Origin: TMED26 sp002694075
GTDB lineage: Bacteria > Pseudomonadota > Alphaproteobacteria > Thalassobaculales > Thalassobaculaceae
Assembly: GCA_036160575.1 (NCBI GenBank)
Contig: JAYYDT010000047.1
Coordinates: 1-64,000, forward strand
DNA: 64,000 nt
Direction of reading: 5' to 3'
Part shown: positions 28,209 to 36,457 of the stretch, one piece after another
Numbering within the stretch: the first letter of the stretch is position 1
How the letters are laid out: the number at the start of each line of letters is the position of its first letter
The notes under the pieces: model-generated
What the model was told of the DNA's origin: nothing
Database searches by the model: none
What the model saw: only the letters and a program-made list of their open reading frames with translations
Position numbers and translations under genes: made by a program

Positions 28209-28475
28209 CTACGATGAGCTGTCGAGCAGGCTTACCCCGGCTTTGGCACACAACGCGGCCAATTGCTCGGCCGAGCGCATGCCGAAATTGGGCTGACGCA
28301 ACAGAATACGGCGCGAGATTTTTTCCATGTCAGCCAGACGCAGCGGTTTGGGCGTTTCCGCGAAACCGTAGGTTTCAATGAAGGCGGCGGTGATCGCCGT
28401 CGCCATACGCTGGTTGATGCTGCCATTGAGAAGCAGGTCCTCAAGGGTGGTCTCTGGACTAAGCGTCCTAATCAT
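28209..28475 (-). CDS. Small protein resembling RNA polymerase alpha C-terminal domain
   Basis: An 88-residue protein. The second half, RQPNFGMRSAEQLAALCAKAGVSL (residues about 60-83), closely resembles the helix-hairpin-helix end of bacterial RpoA (consensus NLGKKSLxEIKxxLxxxGLxLG). The first half (LEDLLLNGSINQRMATAI) could match the alpha-CTD start. It lacks any alpha N-terminal domain. ATG 28475 has GAGGAC 6 nt upstream. The gene is convergent with ligA. It might bind UP-element DNA, a regulator or RNA polymerase, but the function is unknown and the resemblance was judged by eye. Confidence 0.65.
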   Translation of the reverse strand: MIRTLSPETTLEDLLLNGSINQRMATAITAAFIETYGFAETPKPLRLADMEKISRRILLRQPNFGMRSAEQLAALCAKAGVSLLDSSS

Positions 28476-28839
28476 GGCGCGTCCTCATCATAGCCAGCAT
28501 CCCCCGGCTTTCTAGCCATATCCGCGCCATGGACCGGACGGACGGCCCGTGGCGCTGTGAAGCGTCGAGGTGACAGACCGGCCAAAGTCCGACACGATAC
28601 GCACCCCGTCCGCGTCGTCGCCAAAGCCAAGCCACCACCATTCGACGGCGCGAAGTCTGTCACAACTTTTGAGTGTTTTTATGATAAACTAGCGGTAATT
28701 AGCGGGCTTTTGGGTAAGGCTTTTATTTTTTTTCATGCTCATCGGGTTTTGGAGAAATTTAAACTTAGCCTTTGGCGTAAAATACCGCATGCATGCACTA
28801 AGCCGTGTGTTTTCGTCAGCGGTGAATTTTTGAAAGAGA
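28476..28839. other. AT-rich intergenic region without a supported gene
   Basis: A 364-bp stretch between the divergent alpha-CTD-like gene and the Lys-rich hypothetical gene. From about 28665 to 28860 it is much richer in A/T than its surroundings, with T-runs near 28722-28736 and a short direct repeat (TAGCGG twice near 28690-28706). It probably holds promoters for both flanking genes, but no -35/-10 pair stands out. Short open frames here have no ribosome-binding site or coding bias. Confidence 0.5.
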
Positions 28840-29352
28840 GTGATACAGCTATGGGCTTCTCGCGTAGGTTGTGTCATATGTTGCGGTCGATGCGCCACCG
28901 CCGATGAGGAGCTTGCCAACCGTGCCTCGCGCGCCGACCAAAAAAAGGACCGAAAAGCGGCCCAGCGCGGCCCCAAGGCAGGGAAAAAAACCACGCTGAA
29001 GGCGGCGGCGCGAAAGGCCCCGCTTGGCGAGGGAATGGTGCGTCAAGCGCCGACCGAGCAAACCGTACCCGCCGATCAGCGGCCGACCATCACGACGATC
29101 TTATGGACGATCTACCTGAACCCGGCGGACGCGCCTGGACAGGCGGTTTTACGGCCCCACGCCTGCCTGCGCGACGGGCGGGTGCTGGCCGGCACTCGGT
29201 CTTGGATCCGGCCAACGGTCGCCGATTGCCGCGCCTTGATCCCAAAATCCGCCAAGCGCCTCAACGTCGCCGACCCCGACAAGACAATTCAAGAGGTGTG
29301 GATGCAAAACATCGGGTCAGGCGCCAGTGCCGGCGATCAAACCGGCAGGTGA
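28840..29352 (+). CDS. Hypothetical protein, Lys-rich N-terminus, start uncertain
   Basis: An open frame of up to 170 codons. Roughly residues 30-65 are Lys/Arg/Ala-rich. A compact segment follows with TILWTIYLNPADAPG, LRPHACLRDGRVLAG, IRPTVADCRALIPK and DKTIQEVWM. No family was recognised. From about codon 20 on the third positions are GC-rich, so the later part looks coding; the first codons do not. The true start may be ATG 29035, or GTG 28922 (behind GAGGAG) with a frame change at one of two A7 runs (28940-28946, 28984-28990). The 3' end overlaps the convergent parA-like gene by 16 nt. Confidence 0.5.
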   Translation: MIQLWASRVGCVICCGRCATADEELANRASRADQKKDRKAAQRGPKAGKKTTLKAAARKAPLGEGMVRQAPTEQTVPADQRPTITTILWTIYLNPADAPGQAVLRPHACLRDGRVLAGTRSWIRPTVADCRALIPKSAKRLNVADPDKTIQEVWMQNIGSGASAGDQTGR

Positions 29353-29966
29353 TCAAGCTCGATGGCCAAGGCGGCAACCTCTTCGGCCGCCAGTGTGCGG
29401 GGCGCCGCCTCGCCCACGCCCAGTCCGCGCGCCATGGCGGCGGCGAAAGCGGTTCGGTTTCCGAGCCGTGTGCGCAGCAGTTGAGCGGGGAGCTGGGCGG
29501 CGGCGGCGGCGGTTTCCTCAACCAGTTTGGCGCGCGCCGGCACCCGGTTGAGAAGCAGGGCGGTGGCCCGTCCCTCGCCCGCCGCCAAGTCCAAGGTCGG
29601 CTGACAAGCCCAGAGGTCCAAGGGGCTTGGCTGAAGCGGCATGATCACCCAATCGGCCAAGCGCACCGCCAGTTTGGCGTCGGTTTCGATATGCGGCGGG
29701 GTGTCGATGACCACGACATCGGTCTGCGCCGCCAGAGCTTCCACCCGCGCCGCCAAGCGCCACCCGGCGGTTTGTTCAAAGCTGAGCGGAACGGCCTTGT
29801 CCGCCGTCACGCGTAACGTCCACCACGCCGCCAAGCTGCCCTGCGGATCGCTGTCGATGACGCCCACGCGATGCCCGCCCTGGGCTAGGGCAACGGCCAC
29901 CTGGGCGGCCGCGGTGGATTTGCCGGCACCGCCCTTTTGTTGCGCGAAGGTGAATATCTTGGCCAT
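29337..29966 (-). CDS. Orphan ParA-family ATPase
   Basis: A 209-residue deviant-Walker-A ATPase: KGGAGKST at residues 11-18 with the signature Lys, DSDPQGSLAAW (Walker A prime region) near 40-50 and VVVIDTPPH as Walker B near 81-89. ParA-type proteins form ATP-dependent dimers that bind DNA and position plasmids, chromosomes or protein cargo. No parB gene or obvious centromere repeats lie nearby, so the cargo is unknown. ATG 29966 is preceded by GGGAGG. The longer open frame to 30524 is antisense to the tsaC-like gene and is rejected. Confidence 0.85.
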   Translation of the reverse strand: MAKIFTFAQQKGGAGKSTAAAQVAVALAQGGHRVGVIDSDPQGSLAAWWTLRVTADKAVPLSFEQTAGWRLAARVEALAAQTDVVVIDTPPHIETDAKLAVRLADWVIMPLQPSPLDLWACQPTLDLAAGEGRATALLLNRVPARAKLVEETAAAAAQLPAQLLRTRLGNRTAFAAAMARGLGVGEAAPRTLAAEEVAALAIELDHLPV

Positions 29967-30062
29967 GACCGCCTCCCATGGAGAATAAGATAGCAAATTT
30001 GCTGCACCTGCGAAATAGCGCGCTGACTTGACCCCCTTGCGATTTTGCCGCAAACGGTCGCG

Positions 30063-31046
30063 ATGGTTGAGATTCTGCCGCCTTCTGACGCCGCCATCGC
30101 GGCCGCCGCCGATTTGCTGCGCGCCGGCGAATTGGTCGCCTTCGCCACTGAAACCGTCTATGGCCTGGGCGCCGACGGCGGCAATGACGCGGCGGTCGCG
30201 CGCCTTTACGCGGCCAAGGGCCGGCCGCGCTTCAACCCCTTGATCGCGCACCTGCCGGACAGCGACGCGGTCTGGCGCCACGGGGAGGCCAACCCGCTCG
30301 CCACGGCGCTGGCGGCGCGCTTTTGGCCGGGTCCCCTGACCCTGGTGATGGCCCATCGCGGCGATGGCGGCATTTCGCCCCTGGCGCGCGCCGGCTTGGA
30401 AACTTGCGCCCTGCGTGTGCCGGCGAGCGCAACCGCCCGCGCCCTGCTCACCGCCGCCGGCCGGCCGGTGGTGGCACCCAGCGCCAATCCCTCGGAAGGC
30501 ATCAGCCCAACCCGGGCCGATCACGTGGCGGCGGGCTTAGGCGATCGCGTGGCCCTGATCATCGATGACGGCCCCTGCCCGATCGGTGTGGAGTCGACCG
30601 TGGTCGACGTGACCGGGCCGGCGCCGCGCCTGCTGCGGCCGGGGGCGATCACGGCGGCGATGATCGCCGAAACCCTGGGCGTGCCGGAAAGCAGCCTCCA
30701 TGGCGATAAAGGCGGCGGCGCGGTCCGCGCGCCAGGCATGCTGCGCCGCCATTACGCGCCGGGCAAGCCGCTGCGCTTGAACGCCGTCGCCCCGCGCCCG
30801 GGGGAAGCTTATCTCGGTTGGGGGGCTTTGCCGGCCCACGACGGCCCGGCGATAAGCCTCAGCCTGACCGCCGATATAGCCGAGGCGGCCGCCAATTTGT
30901 TCGCCATGCTGCACCGTTTGGACGCCGGCGCCGGCAGCGCCATTGCCGTCGCGCCAATCCCCGAAAGCGGCCTTGGCGCGGCAATCAACGACCGCCTGCG
31001 GCGGGCCGCTCAGCCGCGCGACGAAATGTCAAACGCCGGTGGGTAA
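30063..31046 (+). CDS. Threonylcarbamoyl-AMP synthase (Sua5/TsaC family)
   Basis: A 327-residue enzyme that makes threonylcarbamoyl-AMP from Thr, bicarbonate and ATP, for the t6A37 modification of ANN-decoding tRNAs. The YrdC domain includes TETVYGLGADG, KGRPRFNPLIAHL, WPGPLTLVM, LRVPAS and PSANPSEGISPT. A C-terminal Sua5 domain follows the RHYAPGKPLRL linker, so this is the long Sua5 form. ATG 30063 is preferred; an in-frame TTG at 30045 is possible and neither has a strong ribosome-binding site. Confidence 0.9.
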   Translation: MVEILPPSDAAIAAAADLLRAGELVAFATETVYGLGADGGNDAAVARLYAAKGRPRFNPLIAHLPDSDAVWRHGEANPLATALAARFWPGPLTLVMAHRGDGGISPLARAGLETCALRVPASATARALLTAAGRPVVAPSANPSEGISPTRADHVAAGLGDRVALIIDDGPCPIGVESTVVDVTGPAPRLLRPGAITAAMIAETLGVPESSLHGDKGGGAVRAPGMLRRHYAPGKPLRLNAVAPRPGEAYLGWGALPAHDGPAISLSLTADIAEAAANLFAMLHRLDAGAGSAIAVAPIPESGLGAAINDRLRRAAQPRDEMSNAGG

Positions 31047-31106
31047 TCTTGCCCCGCCACGGCGGCGATGTCATAAAGGATAGGCAATCGGAGAGCGAGA
31101 CGCGCC

Positions 31107-32546
31107 ATGCCGCAGGATTACCAACCCGACGCCACGCAACAGGCCGCTTTGGCCGCCCTCAAAAATGTTGTCGCCGCCCGCGATTGGAGCGACCAGGCCG
31201 ACGTCTTGGAACCGCATTTGAGCGATTGGCGCGGGCTCTTCAAAGGCCAGGCGCAGCTGCTGTTGCGGCCGCGCAGCACGGCCGAGGTATCGGCTATTCT
31301 CAAAATCTGCCATGACGCCCGCCTGCCGGTGGTCCCGCAGGGCGGTAACACCGGGCAATGCGGCGGGCAAACCCCGTCCGACACCGGCAACGCGGTGATC
31401 CTCTCGCTGGCCCACATGAACCAGGTGCGGACCATCGACACCGATAATTTCACCATGACCGCCGAGGCCGGCTGCATCCTCAGCGACCTGCAGGACACCG
31501 CCGCCGCCGCCGACCGCTATTTCCCGTTGAGCCTGGCCGCCGAGGGCAGTTGCATGCTCGGTGGCAACCTGTCGACCAACGCCGGCGGCACCAATGTGTT
31601 GAAATACGGCAACGCCCGCGATCTGGTCCTGGGTCTGGAGATCGTGCTGCCCGACGGCGAGGTGATCGACGGCTTGCGCGGCCTGCGCAAGGACAACACC
31701 GGCTACGACCTGAAGCAGTTGTTCCTTGGCGCCGAAGGCACGCTCGGGGTGATCACCGCGGCGGTGCTCAAGCTCTACCCCCGGCCGCGCGATATTCGCA
31801 CCGCCTATTGCGCGATCCGCGATGTCGCCGCCTCGGTCGAGCTACTGGCCCGCGCCCGCGACGCCAGCGGCGACCGGGTCGAGACTTTTGAGTTGATCCC
31901 GCGCGCGCTGGTCGACCTGGTGCTGCAGACCATCCCCGATTGCCAGGACCCGATGCCCAGCAACCATGACCAACATGTGCTGTTGGAATTGATTTCCAGC
32001 CAGCCGGATGATCCGGGACTAGACCGCATGATGGAAGACATCCTCGGCCAGGCGATGGAAGACGGCTTGGTCCACGACGCGGTCATCTGCCAAAATGAAA
32101 GCCAGCGGCAAAACCTCTGGAAAATCCGCGAAAACGCCGCCGAGGCGCAAAAGGTCGAGGGCGCCTCGATCAAGCATGACATCTCGGTGCCGGTCAGCCG
32201 TATCGCCGAGTTTTACGGGCGCGCCCACGCCGCCGCCCTGGCGATTGAGCCGAACCTGCGGCTGATCGGCTTCGGCCATGTCGGCGATGGCAATCTGCAT
32301 TACAACATGCAGCGGCCGATGGGCGGCGACAATGACGCCTTTTTGGCCAAAAAGACCGAAATCAACCGGGCCGTTCATGACGTGGTCGTGGAAATGGACG
32401 GCTCGATCAGCGCCGAACATGGCATCGGCCGCTTGAAGCGCGATGAACTGGCCCATTACAAAAGCCCGATCGAACTCGCCGTCATGCGCAAGCTGAAGGC
32501 GGCGATCGATCCCCACGGCATTATGAACCCCGGCGTGCTGTTGTAA
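31107..32546 (+). CDS. FAD-binding 2-hydroxyacid dehydrogenase (GlcD/D2HGDH family)
   Basis: A 479-residue flavoprotein of the FAD_binding_4 / FAD-oxidase C family. The FAD-binding loop PQGGNTGQCGGQTP is near residues 76-89. GNLSTNAGGTNVLKYGN, a metal-site His in GFGHVGDGNLHYN and EHGIGRLKRDEL near the C-terminus match D-lactate or D-2-hydroxyglutarate dehydrogenases. It probably oxidises a D-2-hydroxyacid and passes electrons to an electron-transfer flavoprotein or quinone; the exact substrate is open. GGAGAG lies upstream of ATG 31107. The acyl-CoA dehydrogenase gene follows after 31 nt. Confidence 0.88.
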   Translation: MPQDYQPDATQQAALAALKNVVAARDWSDQADVLEPHLSDWRGLFKGQAQLLLRPRSTAEVSAILKICHDARLPVVPQGGNTGQCGGQTPSDTGNAVILSLAHMNQVRTIDTDNFTMTAEAGCILSDLQDTAAAADRYFPLSLAAEGSCMLGGNLSTNAGGTNVLKYGNARDLVLGLEIVLPDGEVIDGLRGLRKDNTGYDLKQLFLGAEGTLGVITAAVLKLYPRPRDIRTAYCAIRDVAASVELLARARDASGDRVETFELIPRALVDLVLQTIPDCQDPMPSNHDQHVLLELISSQPDDPGLDRMMEDILGQAMEDGLVHDAVICQNESQRQNLWKIRENAAEAQKVEGASIKHDISVPVSRIAEFYGRAHAAALAIEPNLRLIGFGHVGDGNLHYNMQRPMGGDNDAFLAKKTEINRAVHDVVVEMDGSISAEHGIGRLKRDELAHYKSPIELAVMRKLKAAIDPHGIMNPGVLL

Positions 32547-32577
32547 GCACCGCCCCGATGAGACGGAAGGCAGCGAA

Positions 32578-34368
32578 ATGAGCGCGTACACAGCCCCCCT
32601 CGCCGATATGGAATTCGCCCTGCGCGAGATCGCCGGCATGGAAGACCTCGCCGAATTGCCGAAATTCGCCCACGCCGAAAGCGACCTGACCCATCAGATT
32701 CTGGAGGAGGCCGGTAAATTCGCAGCCCAGGTCCTCAACCCCTTGGATCAGGGCGGCGACGAGGTTGGCGCGCAGATCGAAAACGGCGTGGTCCGCACCC
32801 CGCCGGGCTTCGCCGACGCCTATCGCCAATTCGGCGAGGCCGGCTGGATCAGCCTACAATTCGAGGAGGAGCATGGCGGCCAATCTCTGCCCAGCGTGTT
32901 ACAGGTGGCGACCGGCGAGATGTGGAACGCCGCCAATATGTCCTTCGCGCTGTGCCCGCTGCTGAATCAGGGCGCGTCCGATGTCTTGGAACGCCGCGGC
33001 ACGCCAGAACAGCAAGAGATTTATCTGAAGCGCATGATCGCCGGCGAATGGACCGGCACCATGAACCTGACCGAGCCACAGGCCGGCACCGATCTTGGCT
33101 CGATCCGCACTAAATCCGAGCGCCAGGGCGACCATTACCTGATCAAGGGTCAAAAGATTTACATCACCTATGGCGAGCACGATATGAGCGAGAACATCAT
33201 TCATCTGGTGTTGGCGCGCTCGCCCGACGGCCCACCGGGCCCAAAAGGTCTGTCGCTGTACCTGGTGCCGAAATTCCTGGTCAACCCGGACGGCAGCCTC
33301 GGCCGCCGCAACGACCTCAGGGCGGTGTCGCTGGAAAGTAAGATCGGCATTCATGGTTCGCCCACCTGCGTGATGTCCTATGGCGATAACGAAGGCGCCG
33401 TCGGCTATCTCATCGGCGAGGAGAACAAGGGCCTCGAGAACATGTTCATCATGATGAACAACGCCCGCTTGATGGTCGGCCTGCAGGGTGTCTCGATCGC
33501 CGACCGGGCCTATCAACAGGCCGCCCAATACGCCAAGGACCGGGTGCAAAGCCGCGCCGTCGAGGGCAGCGCCGGCCCCGTGGCGATCATTCAGCATCCC
33601 GACGTGCGGCGCATGTTGATGGACATGCGCGCCCATGTCGAAGCGATGCGCGCGCTGACCTATTTGACCGCCGCCGAATTGGACCGCGGCGCCGCCGACC
33701 CGGACCCGGAACGCGCCGCCGCCGCCCAAGCGATGGCCGAATTGCTGATCCCGGTGGTCAAAGCCTATAACACCGACCGCGGCGTCGAGATCGCCTCGAC
33801 CAATGTGCAAATCCACGGCGGCATGGGCTTTATCGAGGACACGCGCGCCGGTCAATTGTACCGGGATTCGCGGATCCTGCCGATTTACGAGGGGGCCAAC
33901 GGCATCCACGCGCTCGATTTGGTGGGCCGCAAGGTCGCCCGCGATGGCGGCGCCGCCGCCGCCCGCTTAATCGCCCAGGCGCGCGCCGAGGTTGACGCCC
34001 TAACCGGCGATAGCGACGCCCGCCTTGGCCGCATCGCCGACCGTTTGGCGACCGCGCTCGACAGCTTGGAGGCGTGCACCGACTGGGTGGTGACCACCAT
34101 GCGCGACGACCCGCGCCGGGGCGCCAGCGGCTCCTCGCCCTATCTCAAATTGATGGGCGTCACGGTCGGCGGCTGGCTATTGGCCAAAGGGGCCGGCATC
34201 GCCCGCCGCGCCCTCGACGCCGGCGAGGGCGATGGCGCTTTCTTGGATGACAAAATCACCACCGCCGAGTTTTTCGCCCAGCACCATTTGAGCCAGGTGC
34301 CGGCCTTGGCGATCCAAGTAACCGAAGGCGGGGACACCGTCCTGGCCCTCGACGAGGCGCGCTTTTAA
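32578..34368 (+). CDS. Acyl-CoA dehydrogenase, long DmdC-type
   Basis: A 596-residue FAD acyl-CoA dehydrogenase with the long N- and C-terminal extensions typical of the DmdC/AcdA subgroup, whose studied member oxidises 3-methylmercaptopropionyl-CoA. Visible: TGTMNLTEPQAGTDLG (FAD and substrate loop), KIYITYGEHDMSENI, GIHGSPTCVM, HGGMGFIEDT and DSRILPIYEGANGIHALDL, where the catalytic Glu is expected. The substrate cannot be fixed; general fatty acyl-CoA oxidation is equally possible. GGAAGG precedes ATG 32578. A short DUF924 gene follows after 15 nt. Confidence 0.88.
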   Translation: MSAYTAPLADMEFALREIAGMEDLAELPKFAHAESDLTHQILEEAGKFAAQVLNPLDQGGDEVGAQIENGVVRTPPGFADAYRQFGEAGWISLQFEEEHGGQSLPSVLQVATGEMWNAANMSFALCPLLNQGASDVLERRGTPEQQEIYLKRMIAGEWTGTMNLTEPQAGTDLGSIRTKSERQGDHYLIKGQKIYITYGEHDMSENIIHLVLARSPDGPPGPKGLSLYLVPKFLVNPDGSLGRRNDLRAVSLESKIGIHGSPTCVMSYGDNEGAVGYLIGEENKGLENMFIMMNNARLMVGLQGVSIADRAYQQAAQYAKDRVQSRAVEGSAGPVAIIQHPDVRRMLMDMRAHVEAMRALTYLTAAELDRGAADPDPERAAAAQAMAELLIPVVKAYNTDRGVEIASTNVQIHGGMGFIEDTRAGQLYRDSRILPIYEGANGIHALDLVGRKVARDGGAAAARLIAQARAEVDALTGDSDARLGRIADRLATALDSLEACTDWVVTTMRDDPRRGASGSSPYLKLMGVTVGGWLLAKGAGIARRALDAGEGDGAFLDDKITTAEFFAQHHLSQVPALAIQVTEGGDTVLALDEARF

Positions 34369-34383
34369 GCGGCGAACGCCCCG

Positions 34384-34926
34384 ATGGACGAGGTGGCGGC
34401 GATTTTGCGATTTTGGTTCGCGGACCATGACCGCGACACCTGGTTCGGTCGCGACGCCAATTTCGACGCCGCCATCGCCCGCCGTTTCGGCAGCCTGCCG
34501 GCGGCGCTGCTGGCCGGCGGCCGCGAGGCGTGGCTGGACACCGCCGATGGCCGCTTGGCCAGTTTAATCGTCCTCGACCAATTCACCCGCAACCTGTTCC
34601 GCGGCAGTCCAGCGGCCTTCGCCGGCGACCCCCGCGCCCGTCTCATCGCGCGGGCGGCGATCGCGCTGGGCGAGGACCGGACGGTCGACGCCGAACGCCA
34701 GCTTTTCTATTACACCCCGTTCGAGCATAGCGAGGATCTCGCCGATCAGGACTTCTCTCTCGCCCTGTTCACGGCCACCGGCGATGCCCGCAGCATCGAG
34801 TCGGCCGAAGTCCACCGCGACATCATTCGGCGCTTCGGCCGCTTTCCCCATCGCAACGCCGCCCTCGGCCGCGCGACCACCGCCGAGGAGGCGGCATTCC
34901 TCAAAACCCGATTGCCTTTTTACTGA
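34384..34926 (+). CDS. DUF924 family protein
   Basis: A 180-residue protein matching DUF924 in length and signature blocks: ILRFWFADHDRDTWFGRD near the N-terminus, LASLIVLDQFTRNLFRG near residues 59-75, FYYTPFEHSED near 117-127 and FGRFPHRNAALGR near 155-167. The predicted fold is alpha-helical and TPR-like; the biochemical function of the family is not established. It lies 15 nt after the acyl-CoA dehydrogenase, probably in one transcript with it and the hydroxyacid dehydrogenase gene. Confidence 0.85.
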   Translation: MDEVAAILRFWFADHDRDTWFGRDANFDAAIARRFGSLPAALLAGGREAWLDTADGRLASLIVLDQFTRNLFRGSPAAFAGDPRARLIARAAIALGEDRTVDAERQLFYYTPFEHSEDLADQDFSLALFTATGDARSIESAEVHRDIIRRFGRFPHRNAALGRATTAEEAAFLKTRLPFY

Positions 34927-35021
34927 TCCCGGGTTTACTGCTTCCCCATTAAATGACCCCTGGTTACCCGCTTTCCGGCGCCCCTCGCCGGCGCGGTGAC
35001 GGCAATTGGAAGGAGGGCATG

Positions 35022-35963
35022 ATGGCCCAAGACACGCAGGTTTTGATCATCGGCGATTATTACGACGTGCCGCGCCAGCGCCTGATCGACCAATATCCCT
35101 GCGCGATTTACGAGGACGCCGCCGACCCGGCCGCCCTCTTGGCCGAGATCGCGCCGACCTGCCGGGCCATCGCCAGCCACGCGCCGGTCACCGCCGCGCT
35201 GATGGATGCCCTGCCCCATCTCGGGGTGATCGCCAATTTCGGTGTCGGCTACGATCTGGTCGATGTCGCCGCCGCCGACGCCCGCGGGATCAAGGTCACC
35301 AACACCCCCGATGTGCTGAACGACGAGGTCGCCGATTTGGCGGTCGGGCTGATGCTGGCGACCTGCCGGCGGATGATCAAGGCCGACGCCTATGTGCGCG
35401 CCGGTCGGTGGGCGGCCGAGGGCAATATGGCCTTCACCCAGCGGGTCTGGGGCAAACGGCTGGGCCTGCTCGGCATGGGCCGCATCGGCCGCGAGATCGC
35501 CGACCGCTGCGCCGCCTTTAAAATGGCGGTCAGCTATCACACCCGCACGCCGAAAGACGTGCCCTATACCTATGTCGGTGACCTGGCGACTCTGGCCGGC
35601 GACAGCGATATCTTGATCTCGGTGGTGCCGGGCACGCCGGAGACGGCCGGCATCATCAGCGCCGACATCATGACCGCGCTCGGGCCGAACGGCGTGTTGA
35701 TCAATGTCGGGCGCGGCTCGGCGGTCGATGAGGCGGCCTTGATCGCCTGTCTCGCCGACGGCCGTCTCGGCGCCGCCGGGCTGGATGTTTTCGCCGACGA
35801 GCCGCGGGTGCCGGCGGCGCTCATCGAAATGACCGAGAATGTCGTCCTACAGCCGCACCACGCCAGCGCCACCCATGACACCCGCGACGCCATGGGCCAG
35901 ATGATGATCGACAATATCGCCGCCCATTTCGCGGGCCGGCCGCTGATCTCGCCAGTTAATTAA
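35022..35963 (+). CDS. D-isomer-specific 2-hydroxyacid dehydrogenase
   Basis: A 313-residue NAD(P)-dependent reductase of the glyoxylate/hydroxypyruvate reductase group. The dinucleotide-binding loop GMGRIG is at residues 151-156. The catalytic Arg lies in INVGRGSAVDE, the Glu in FADEPRVP and the His in LQPHHASAT, so the active-site triad is complete. The start 35022 has AGGAGG 5 nt upstream; an adjacent ATG at 35019 is too close to it, and the open frame to 34953 is unsupported. Confidence 0.9.
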   Translation: MAQDTQVLIIGDYYDVPRQRLIDQYPCAIYEDAADPAALLAEIAPTCRAIASHAPVTAALMDALPHLGVIANFGVGYDLVDVAAADARGIKVTNTPDVLNDEVADLAVGLMLATCRRMIKADAYVRAGRWAAEGNMAFTQRVWGKRLGLLGMGRIGREIADRCAAFKMAVSYHTRTPKDVPYTYVGDLATLAGDSDILISVVPGTPETAGIISADIMTALGPNGVLINVGRGSAVDEAALIACLADGRLGAAGLDVFADEPRVPAALIEMTENVVLQPHHASATHDTRDAMGQMMIDNIAAHFAGRPLISPVN

Positions 35964-36005
35964 CGCGCCGAATTCACGTCGCGGCTAATCGCCTGACCCG
36001 GCCGC

Positions 36006-36452
36006 TTAGGCCGGCGCGCTCAGCGCCGCCATCGCCGCTTTGAGGTTCGGCGAAATTGGCACCGCGGCGCGCGCGGCGGTGTCGAAACGCACGCCGATGG
36101 TGATCGCAGTGATGGCGCAGGCGCCGCCGACGAACAGGCCGTGATGCAAAGTCACCGAGGTATTGCCGAAGCGCGTCGCCGCCGTGCCGACGGCCAAGTC
36201 GTCGCCCGGCCACAGGATTTCGGCGATGAAATCGACCTCCAGCTTGCGCGCCACCCAGGAGCCGCCGGGCAACGGGTCGTCATCGCCGGCGTTTTCGGTG
36301 GCGGCGCGGTAAAAGCGCACGCGGCAATCCTCGATCATCGCGATGCTGGCGACATTGTTGACATGGCCGACCGTGTCGAGATCGCCGAAGCGCAGCACCG
36401 GCCGGGTCCAGAACTGGTAACTGGCCGGCGCCGCCGGATCGAAATCGGCCAT
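36006..36452 (-). CDS. Hotdog-fold acyl-CoA thioesterase (4HBT family)
   Basis: A 148-residue single-hotdog protein with the family signature RFGDLDTVGHVNN at residues 21-33, where the Asp acts in thioester hydrolysis, and a following MIEDCRVRFY. It probably hydrolyses an acyl-CoA; the substrate is unknown. It lies 5 nt downstream of the cupin dioxygenase-like gene on the same strand, so the two are very likely co-transcribed. Confidence 0.85.
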   Translation of the reverse strand: MADFDPAAPASYQFWTRPVLRFGDLDTVGHVNNVASIAMIEDCRVRFYRAATENAGDDDPLPGGSWVARKLEVDFIAEILWPGDDLAVGTAATRFGNTSVTLHHGLFVGGACAITAITIGVRFDTAARAAVPISPNLKAAMAALSAPA

Positions 36453-36457
36453 CGTCG

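Noticed and set aside
28472..28663. 63-codon minus-strand frame ending in an ATGA overlap with the alpha-CTD-like gene
   Set aside because: The overlap is suggestive, but no ribosome-binding site or recognisable domain was seen and the composition is unremarkable; kept out of the list.
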